DNA of 19,783 bases. It comes from an uncultured Capnocytophaga sp. (GTDB taxonomy: Bacteria; Bacteroidota; Bacteroidia; Flavobacteriales; Flavobacteriaceae). Each line of letters starts with the position of its first letter. Positions within the stretch are counted from its first letter, which is position 1. This document shows positions 14,952-19,783 of the stretch, in pieces. The notes beneath the pieces were generated by a model. It worked only from the letters and a program-made list of their open reading frames with translations. It made no database searches and was not told the origin of the DNA. The DNA is taken from contig CAJZFM010000006.1 in the NCBI GenBank assembly GCA_915070235.1, forward strand, positions 1-19,783, written 5' to 3'. Made by a program: the position numbers and the translations under genes.

Positions 14952-15045
14952 GTGAATAGTGAATAGCGAATAGCGAATAGCGAATAGTGAATAGTGAATA
15001 GTGAATAGCGAACAGTGAACAAATCATGGCACTTTTCACTATTCA
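14952..15045. repeat. Ten heptads plus inverted arm between flippase and dut
   Basis: Ten perfect 7-bp units run from 14952 to 15021 on the plus strand: GTGAATA x2, GCGAATA x3, GTGAATA x3, GCGAACA, GTGAACA. After the flippase stop, the minus strand has ATGAATAGTGAAAAGTG. TGAATAGTGAA (14995-15005) pairs exactly with TTCACTATTCA (15035-15045) around a 29-nt loop. On the minus strand the array has no stop codon. Confidence 0.9.
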
Positions 15046-15049
15046 TTTT

Positions 15050-16489
15050 TCATTTAGATTGTTTTTTTACTTTTAAGCCTATAATAATTCCATAGATAAG
15101 AAAAAGGCCACTTCCTATCCATATATTTCTGTCCAATACATAGAAGTACAAGAGCGAAAAGGCTACCGATAGCCCTAAGAAGCCACCAATGTGTGTCCAA
15201 TTGTATGGGACAGGGTATTGGCGCTGTCCGAGCCAGCCCGATAGGCACATCATACCCCCATAGGCTAAGAAGGTTGCTACGGCAGCTCCCATATAGCCCC
15301 ACAGAGGAATAAGGCTGAGGTTGGCCACCACTGTAATCACCCCACCTACTACGGAAATCAGCGCCCCCCAATAGGTACGGTCGGTTACCTTGTACCAAAC
15401 CGACATGCTGTGGTATAGCCCCAAGCACAGATTGGCCATCAGTACAAAAGGGACAATCTTGAGCCCCTCCCAATAGGCTTTGTTAGGAATCAGCAGCCAC
15501 TTGAGTTGGTCTATATATACGCAAACAAACAGCAGTATACCCCCTGCAAAGATAGAGAAATACTCGGTTACCTTTGCATAGGTCGCAGGAGCGTTCTTAT
15601 CTGCTGCATTGGAAAAGAAAAATGGCTCTACTCCCAGCTTATAAGCGGTAATAAAGAGTGTCATAAAGACCCCCATCTTATAACAACCCGCATATAGACC
15701 TACCACAGCATCGGCCTGATCGGCGGGGTAGAGCATACGGATAAAAACGCGGTCAAAGGCCTCATTGACCGAGAAGGCAATCCCTGCTACCAATACAGGA
15801 AAAGCATAGCGAATCATCTGCCTCCAGAGTATGCGATCCCACAGTAGGCCAATTCGCCTATAGAGTGGCAACATATAGAGAAAGGTCAGCAAGCTGGCAA
15901 TAAGATTGGCTATGAAGATGTATTGGGTCTTGTCAGCGATAAAGGTAAAGGTAGGCAGCTCATACCCTTGTCGCTCTAAGTAGGGTAGGTAAAGCAGGAA
16001 AAGCAAGTTAAGCCCCAGATTAACCACCACATTGCCTATCTTGATCAGTGAATAGTGCAGCGACTGCCCCGCATTGCGCAACCAAGCAAAAGGGATAGCC
16101 ACCAGTGCGTCCAAGGCTAAGATCCATACAGCATAGCGGATATAGGCCGCAGGATAGCTAAGCCACCGTGCGATATACTCACTACAGAGCAAGGCTACCA
16201 GCAAGAAGCCCAACGAACTTACCGCCAAGGAAACAAGGCTTGTGGAGGCTACCCTTTTGGGATCCGCCTCCTTGTTCATAAACCTAAAAAAGGCCGTTTC
16301 CATACCATAGGTCAGCAGTACATTGCCCAATATCATATAGGCAAAAAGTCCCTGATAGAGGCCATATTGTGCCTGAGAAAGGGTCTGTGCGCTGGTATGC
16401 AGTGGAGTCAGAACTAAGTTCAGCACTCGTGGCATCACCGTGGCCAGCCCATAAATCGCTGTATGCTTAAATAATCGCTTTATACTCAA
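15050..16489 (-). CDS. Polysaccharide flippase (MOP/Wzx-like)
   Basis: A 479-residue inner-membrane protein with 12-14 hydrophobic helices, starting with the family signature TAIYGLATVMPRVLNLVLTPLHT (here residues 10-32), where such proteins have an xxxYGxxxxxxRxxNxLLxPxxT pattern. Members of this superfamily (polysaccharide biosynthesis protein/oligosaccharide flippase) move lipid-linked glycans from cytosolic to periplasmic face; the substrate cannot be read. The start is TTG at 16489: an in-frame TAA lies shortly upstream, and the next ATG (residue 19) would cut into the first helix. The minus-strand promoter element 16517-16510 leaves only a 13-nt leader. dut follows after the heptad array. 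No sugar-modifying genes lie nearby. Confidence 0.9.
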   Translation of the reverse strand: MSIKRLFKHTAIYGLATVMPRVLNLVLTPLHTSAQTLSQAQYGLYQGLFAYMILGNVLLTYGMETAFFRFMNKEADPKRVASTSLVSLAVSSLGFLLVALLCSEYIARWLSYPAAYIRYAVWILALDALVAIPFAWLRNAGQSLHYSLIKIGNVVVNLGLNLLFLLYLPYLERQGYELPTFTFIADKTQYIFIANLIASLLTFLYMLPLYRRIGLLWDRILWRQMIRYAFPVLVAGIAFSVNEAFDRVFIRMLYPADQADAVVGLYAGCYKMGVFMTLFITAYKLGVEPFFFSNAADKNAPATYAKVTEYFSIFAGGILLFVCVYIDQLKWLLIPNKAYWEGLKIVPFVLMANLCLGLYHSMSVWYKVTDRTYWGALISVVGGVITVVANLSLIPLWGYMGAAVATFLAYGGMMCLSGWLGQRQYPVPYNWTHIGGFLGLSVAFSLLYFYVLDRNIWIGSGLFLIYGIIIGLKVKKQSK

Positions 16490-16509
16490 GGGAAATTATT
16501 TTAACCGCG

Positions 16510-16517
16510 CAAAGATA
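16510..16517 (-). promoter_or_regulatory. -7 element for flippase-dut
   Basis: On the minus strand TATCTTTG fits TAnnTTTG. No TTG is seen at the usual distance, where there is the palindrome AATTAGCTAATT. The predicted start is near 16503, close to the TTG start codon at 16489. Confidence 0.6.
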
Positions 16518-16541
16518 CGAAATAATTAGCTAATTATTTTC

Positions 16542-16572
16542 TTGACTTTTCTCTTAGAATGTCGTATTTTTG
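16542..16572 (+). promoter_or_regulatory. Promoter of the thioredoxin-yaaA unit
   Basis: TTG (16542-16544, in TTGACT) and TATTTTTG (16565-16572) are 20 nt apart. Transcription should start near 16579, which rules out the earlier in-frame ATG at 16559 as a start and supports ATG 16622. It is divergent from the flippase promoter, 25 bp apart. Confidence 0.87.
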
Positions 16573-16621
16573 CATTTCAATAGTCAGTTGTTATTCACTG
16601 TACTCTAAAATAAAAACTATC

Positions 16622-17206
16622 ATGATAAAAAATAGTCTTCCTAAAGCTATATCCTATGAGGCGTTTGAACACCTTATAGATCGTCTTCTCTTAGAAGGAA
16701 AAACAACAGGCGAGGATCAAAGTGAGTTCATGGTATCCCTTACCAAGCTCAACCGCCAGCGTATGAAACGCATAGACAATACCTTAGAGTTTAGCCCTGA
16801 GCAGCTTGCCCCCTTTAAGCAAATTGCCAAAGGCCAATTATGGCTGGTGATTTCCGAGGCGTGGTGTGCCGATGGAGCGCAGATTGTCCCCGTACTGGCG
16901 AAAATTGCCCAAAGCAACCCGCTTATTGACCTTAAGATTGTTCTTCGTGATGAAAATCCTGATCTGATGAACCAATATCTGACCAATGGTGGTAAGGCGA
17001 TCCCAATTCTTATCATAGCCGATGCTCAAAGCCTTGAGGTGCTCCATGTGTGGGGGCCACGCCCTAAGGTAGCCACCCAGATGGTGGAAGCCTACAAGAA
17101 GGAACATGGCAAGCTCACTCCTGAGTTCAAGGAAGATCTACAAAAATGGTATAACCAAGACAAAGGGCAGAGTATCCTTAGCGACTTACAAGCCTTTTTT
17201 AAATAA
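16622..17206 (+). CDS. Thioredoxin-family protein with single Cys
   Basis: A 194-residue cytosolic thioredoxin-fold protein. The active-site segment is SEAWCADGAQIVPVL (78-92), with C82 but no second Cys, as in the Thioredoxin_9-type family where EAWCGDAAQ is common. The cis-proline loop is KAIPILI (125-131). The first 60 residues form a helical extension, and the C-terminal helix carries Lys/Glu residues. With a single Cys it cannot work as a dithiol oxidoreductase; a monothiol or chaperone-like role is inference. I chose ATG 16622 because the earlier ATG 16559 lies upstream of the -7 element. yaaA follows six bases after the stop, so they form one unit; both may serve in oxidative stress. 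Confidence 0.87.
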   Translation: MIKNSLPKAISYEAFEHLIDRLLLEGKTTGEDQSEFMVSLTKLNRQRMKRIDNTLEFSPEQLAPFKQIAKGQLWLVISEAWCADGAQIVPVLAKIAQSNPLIDLKIVLRDENPDLMNQYLTNGGKAIPILIIADAQSLEVLHVWGPRPKVATQMVEAYKKEHGKLTPEFKEDLQKWYNQDKGQSILSDLQAFFK

Positions 17207-17212
17207 ATTCTC

Positions 17213-17974
17213 GTGAAAATAGTTATTTCACCCGCCAAGCGAATGGACAACCATTCGCCATATCCTCTTGTAGTGCCCAGCCAAGCGATTTTCCAAGCGG
17301 AAATCCTTCAGGTGCATAAGGTGCTAAAGGAGCTACCCCCTGCTACACTGTCGGAGCTGATGGATATTTCGCCCCGCTTGGCCGATGTTAGCTGGCAATA
17401 CCACCAAGCCCTTTCCCTCCCCTTCACTCAGAAGAATGCACGCCCTGCTATTTATACCTATCATGGTGATGTATATGAGGGATTAGATGTTTCGTCCTTG
17501 AGCCAAGAGGAGGTACTTAGGCTACAGGGTTCTTTGCGTATTCTCTCAGGTCTTTATGGTATTCTAAAGCCCTTAGACCTCATTGCCCCTTATCGGTTGG
17601 AGATGGGTATCAAGCTCGCTGTAGGAGGGCAGGCCAACCTGTATGATTTTTGGCGTAAGAAAATCACCCAAGCCCTGAATAAGGAACTTGAGGAAGGGGA
17701 AACTTTAGTGAACTTGGCCAGCGATGAGTACTTCAAGGTGATAGACACCCAAGCGCTCAAGGCGAAAGTCATACATGTGGCTTTTAAAAGCTGGCGCGGC
17801 GACACCCTCAAGACCATAGTTCTCTATACCAAGCGAGGGCGAGGCCTTATGTCACGCTACATTGCCCAAGAGCAAATCACCGATCCCGAAGACCTCAAAG
17901 GCTTTCACCTTGGAGGATATCAGTATGCAGAGGAATTGTCATCAGAAAACGAACTAGTGTATGTAAAGGGGTAA
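17213..17974 (+). CDS. yaaA: Peroxide stress resistance protein YaaA
   Basis: A 253-residue cytosolic protein of the YaaA/UPF0246 (DUF328) family; E. coli YaaA lowers free intracellular iron during hydrogen peroxide stress and binds DNA. Typical motifs are MKIVISPAKRMD at the start, the YHGDVYEGLD segment (83-92), ILSGLYGILKPLDLIAPYRL (106-125), NLASDEYFK (163-171) and RGLMSRYIAQEQI (203-215). Length is normal for the family. The start is GTG at 17213, at the position where homologues begin. It lies six bases after the thioredoxin-like gene and ends just before a CCCCC-GAA-GGGGG hairpin, and may read on into era. Confidence 0.94.
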   Translation: MKIVISPAKRMDNHSPYPLVVPSQAIFQAEILQVHKVLKELPPATLSELMDISPRLADVSWQYHQALSLPFTQKNARPAIYTYHGDVYEGLDVSSLSQEEVLRLQGSLRILSGLYGILKPLDLIAPYRLEMGIKLAVGGQANLYDFWRKKITQALNKELEEGETLVNLASDEYFKVIDTQALKAKVIHVAFKSWRGDTLKTIVLYTKRGRGLMSRYIAQEQITDPEDLKGFHLGGYQYAEELSSENELVYVKG

Positions 17975-17983
17975 TCCCCCTAA

Positions 17984-17996
17984 CCCCCGAAGGGGG
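17984..17996. terminator. GC-rich mini hairpin after yaaA
   Basis: CCCCC (17984-17988) and GGGGG (17992-17996) enclose GAA. An alternative stem uses TCCCCC (17975-17980) with GGGGGA. The element begins right at the yaaA stop codon. No U-tract follows. Sequences of this CCCCCTAACCCCCGAAGGGGG type are dispersed in Flavobacteria. Confidence 0.5.
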
Positions 17997-18035
17997 AAGA
18001 AAGTGTAAATTATCATAGAAAAATTGCCATTAAAA

Positions 18036-18055
18036 GGGCGAATTGCCATTCGCCC
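18036..18055. repeat. Palindromic repeat upstream of era
   Basis: GGGCGAAT (18036-18043) and ATTCGCCC (18048-18055) pair around TGCC. The decamer AATTGCCATT occurs at 18022-18031 and again at 18041-18050. The TTG inside this palindrome (18043) is in frame with era and could be taken for its start. Similar palindromes are dispersed in Bacteroidota and Cyanobacteria. Confidence 0.7.
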
Positions 18056-18072
18056 CTACAAGACTTAAAAAA

Positions 18073-18951
18073 ATGCACAAATCAGGATTTGTAAATATTA
18101 TAGGAAACCCTAATGTAGGGAAATCCACGCTGCTGAACGCCTTGGTAGGCGAACGGCTTTCTATTATCACCTCTAAGGCACAGACCACGCGACACCGTAT
18201 TTTTGGAATCGTCAGCGGGGAGGACTTTCAAGTGGTCTTCTCCGATACCCCTGGGATCATCAAGCCTGCTTACCAATTGCAAACCTCCATGATGGACTTT
18301 GTCAAAGATGCCTTTGAGGACGCTGATATTCTTATCTATATGATAGAGATCGGTGAGAAAGACCTCAAGGACGAGGAATTTTTCAAGAAAATCAATCAAG
18401 CTAAGGTGCCTGTGCTTGTGTTAATCAATAAGATTGACCGCTCCGATGAGGCTACCGTCAAGGAAGCCTTGGCCTATTGGCAGGAGAAAGTGCCCAAGGG
18501 AGAGATTTATGCCATTTCTGCTTTGGAGAACTTCAATGTGGAGCCGCTTTTCCATCGCATTTTGGAGTTATTGCCTGAATCCCCTGCCTTCTACCCGAAA
18601 GACCAGCTGACTGATAAGCCTGAACGCTTCTTTGTCAATGAAACTATCCGTGAGAAAATCCTGCTCAATTACAAGAAGGAAGTTCCTTATTCAGTAGAGG
18701 TAGAGACAGAGACATTCAGTGAGACGGAAGAGATCATTCGCATTCGTAGCATCATCATGGTTGAGCGTGAGAGCCAAAAGGGTATCATCATAGGTCACCG
18801 TGGCGAAGCCCTCAAAAAGGTAGGGATACAAGCCCGCTATGATTTGGAGAAATTCTTTGGTAAGCAAATCCACTTGGAACTCTATGTCAAAGTCAATAAA
18901 AACTGGCGCTCCGATCTGAAACAGCTCAGACGATTCGGATACACGAATTAG
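18073..18951 (+). CDS. era: GTPase Era
   Basis: A 292-residue GTPase that binds 16S rRNA and helps 30S subunit maturation. The G domain has G1 GNPNVGKS (11-18), G2 TT (38-39 in KAQTTRHR), G3 DTPG (58-61), G4 NKID (119-122) and G5 SAL (149-151). The C-terminal KH domain (about 195-285) carries GHRGEALKKVG (241-251), which meets the 3' end of 16S rRNA. I prefer ATG 18073 to the in-frame TTG 18043, as 18043 lies inside a palindromic repeat and the added ten residues have no counterpart in Era. The TAG stop (18949-18951) starts a heptad array. It is separated from yaaA by 98 bp with no clear promoter. Confidence 0.96.
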   Translation: MHKSGFVNIIGNPNVGKSTLLNALVGERLSIITSKAQTTRHRIFGIVSGEDFQVVFSDTPGIIKPAYQLQTSMMDFVKDAFEDADILIYMIEIGEKDLKDEEFFKKINQAKVPVLVLINKIDRSDEATVKEALAYWQEKVPKGEIYAISALENFNVEPLFHRILELLPESPAFYPKDQLTDKPERFFVNETIREKILLNYKKEVPYSVEVETETFSETEEIIRIRSIIMVERESQKGIIIGHRGEALKKVGIQARYDLEKFFGKQIHLELYVKVNKNWRSDLKQLRRFGYTN

Positions 18952-18978
18952 TGAATAGTGATTAGTGATTAGTGAATA
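18951..18978 (+). repeat. Four heptads after era
   Basis: GTGAATA, GTGATTA, GTGATTA, GTGAATA follow directly on the era stop codon, whose last base is the first base of the array. The array leads straight into TATATTTG at 18980-18987, a possible -7 element for the next gene (no TTG at -33). Between 18988 and 19073 nothing else is seen. Confidence 0.85.
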
Positions 18979-18979
18979 A

Positions 18980-18987
18980 TATATTTG
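18980..18987 (+). promoter_or_regulatory. Possible -7 element for the 19074 gene
   Basis: TATATTTG fits TAnnTTTG, but a -33 TTG is missing (the heptad array occupies the place). It would give a leader of about 80 nt before ATG 19074. Tentative. Confidence 0.4.
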
Positions 18988-19073
18988 GTGTGAGTTTGTT
19001 GCTCGTGCTTAACCAATGTTGTTAGAGGACTATAATCCTTTCATGCTAAACCCCTAAAACCCTATTATAAAAA

Positions 19074-19583
19074 ATGTTATTACAAATTCTCTCTTACTGC
19101 TTACCATCGGTCATAGTGGCCGTGATAGCTTACTTGTTGTTTCAACAGCATTTTAAGAATGAGGACAGAACCAGGCAATGGCTTCTTCAAAAAGACCTGC
19201 GAAAAGAGGCACTTCCCTTGCGCTTACAGGCTTATGAGCGCCTAACCTTACTGCTTGATCGTACCAGCCCTCAGAAACTTGCCTTGCGAATCGCCCCTAC
19301 TTCTCAGGACAAAATGGCTTACGAACTGTTGCTCATTGAGCATATCAATGCCGAGTATGAGCATAACATCACGCAGCAAATCTACGTAAGTGGCAACCTG
19401 TGGAATGTGATTCTTATCAGTAAGAACACGACCCTACAGATTATCCATCGCATCGCTGCTGATGAGGCTATTGGTGATGCTCAAAAACTACGTGAGGCCA
19501 TCATTACTGAATTTACCGACAAGCCTTCCCCTTCTACCCATGCTACCGCCCATGTAGTGAGCGAGGTAGCAAACTTTATATAA
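19074..19583 (+). CDS. Conserved membrane-anchored protein, function unknown
   Basis: A 169-residue protein with one N-terminal membrane helix (about 5-23, LSYCLPSVIVAVIAYLLFQ) and a cytosolic helical body. The stretch ALPLRLQAYERLTLLLDRTSPQKLALRI (46-73) and EYEHNITQQIYVSGNLWNVI (94-113) follow a pattern I associate with a widespread Bacteroidota family of uncharacterised proteins (DUF7935-type); this is recall, not a search. The C-terminal 20 residues are Ser/Thr/Pro-rich then VVSEVANFI. The ATG at 19074 is the first Met and directly precedes the membrane segment. It follows era but has a possible promoter of its own. Confidence 0.8.
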   Translation: MLLQILSYCLPSVIVAVIAYLLFQQHFKNEDRTRQWLLQKDLRKEALPLRLQAYERLTLLLDRTSPQKLALRIAPTSQDKMAYELLLIEHINAEYEHNITQQIYVSGNLWNVILISKNTTLQIIHRIAADEAIGDAQKLREAIITEFTDKPSPSTHATAHVVSEVANFI

Positions 19584-19607
19584 GTGAAGACCATTAAATG
19601 AAAAACA

Positions 19608-19648
19608 AAAAGAGAAGCGTGAAAAACAACTATTCACTCTTCTCTTTT
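19608..19648. terminator. Bidirectional terminator hairpin
   Basis: 19608-19623 pairs with 19633-19648 over 16 bp with one G-U around a 9-nt loop. The arms contain heptad-like GTGAA/TTCAC units. On the minus strand the stem is followed by TTTTTGTTTTTCATTT, a good U-tract; on the plus strand by a weaker AACTATTCACTTTTT. The position suits two convergent genes. Confidence 0.78.
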
Positions 19649-19661
19649 AACTATTCACTTT

Positions 19662-19783
19662 TTATTGTTCGCTTTTCACTTTTTGGGGTCTTGACCACTT
19701 AGGTTTTTCACCCAAAGCAGGTATTTTAGAATCTGCTGCCTCCACTGTAGTAGGTTGTGGGTGTTTCTCGAAAGGCTTTTGGG
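19662..19783 (-). CDS. 3' end of a gene entering from the right edge
   Basis: On the minus strand one frame is open from the window edge to the TAA at 19664-19662. The last 39 residues include VEAADSKIPALGEKPKWSRP and end in VKSEQ. Codon choice looks like that of the neighbouring genes, and a terminator with U-tract lies in the right place beyond the stop. The VKSEQ end is again encoded by heptad-like repeat (GTGAAAAGCGAACAA), as with VKSEE at 6948-6962. Too little is present to name the product. A second frame stays open to a TGA near 19676, so the frame choice is not certain. Confidence 0.5.
   Translation of the reverse strand, partial: QKPFEKHPQPTTVEAADSKIPALGEKPKWSRPQKVKSEQ

Noticed and set aside
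14936..15046. N-terminal extension of dUTPase by 37 residues
   Set aside because: It is a translation of the antisense side of a heptad array; family length and motifs fit the ATG at 14935.
16559..16621. ATG 16559 as start of the thioredoxin-like gene
   Set aside because: It lies upstream of the -7 element 16565-16572 and so would not be in the mRNA.
18043..18072. TTG start of Era at 18043
   Set aside because: Lies inside a palindromic repeat; Era proteins begin at the position of ATG 18073.

Overview
The window looks like chromosomal DNA of a Flavobacteriia member, most probably Capnocytophaga or a close relative. Four things point that way. At least five clear promoters have the Bacteroidota form TTG-N19/20-TAnnTTTG or its TAnnTTTG half. 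Start sites mostly lack Shine-Dalgarno sequences. A lipoprotein carries a Cys-Lys-Lys-Asp-Asp-Glu start, matching the surface lipoprotein export signal described in Capnocytophaga. The gene families (class I fructose-bisphosphate aldolase, Nfu with doubled N domain, flippase-dut, YaaA, Era, Y_Y_Y-type kinase with LytTR regulator) are all at home in this phylum. The genus name is inference.

Layout. 1-4740 (+): surface lipoprotein with three OB-like repeats, an outer-membrane porin, a D-2-hydroxyacid dehydrogenase starting inside the porin stop, and a FabB-type ketoacyl-ACP synthase. 4740-6962 (+): a small AT-rich lipoprotein of unknown function bracketed by inverted repeats, and a secreted DKNYY-like protein. 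7094-7981 (+): class I aldolase with its own promoter. 8140-9539 (-): mscS-like channel and nfu with a 4-bp overlap, promoter at 9653-9623. 9772-9942 (-): a 56-codon ORF. 10090-13753 (+): a membrane sensor kinase (two-component, propeller plus Y_Y_Y) overlapping a LytTR response regulator. 13754-14500: no convincing gene, but a well-formed promoter, an upstream 21-bp direct repeat of the kind LytTR proteins bind, strong hairpins and an intrinsic terminator, so a candidate long non-coding RNA. 14501-16489 (-): dut and a polysaccharide flippase. 16622-18951 (+): thioredoxin-like protein, yaaA and era. 19074-19583 (+): a membrane-anchored conserved protein, converging on a gene entering from the right edge on the minus strand.

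The most conspicuous non-genic structure is a family of 7-bp tandem repeats (consensus GTGAWTA with variants) lying in most long spacers. They usually begin at, or even supply, the stop codon of the gene before them and are usually oriented with it, so convergent genes get inverted arrays that can fold as bidirectional terminators. On the opposite strand the arrays contain no stop codon, which produces false N-terminal extensions (seen for dut). Related repeats built on AATGCCA/TTAATGATTAATG do the same around the dehydrogenase, ketoacyl synthase and AT-rich lipoprotein genes.

How the genes work together: most are housekeeping functions in short transcription units (glycolysis/gluconeogenesis, fatty-acid elongation, Fe-S assembly, nucleotide-pool cleaning, envelope glycan export, ribosome maturation). 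The part most likely to hold something undescribed is the kinase/LytTR pair with the adjacent apparently regulated non-coding transcript.
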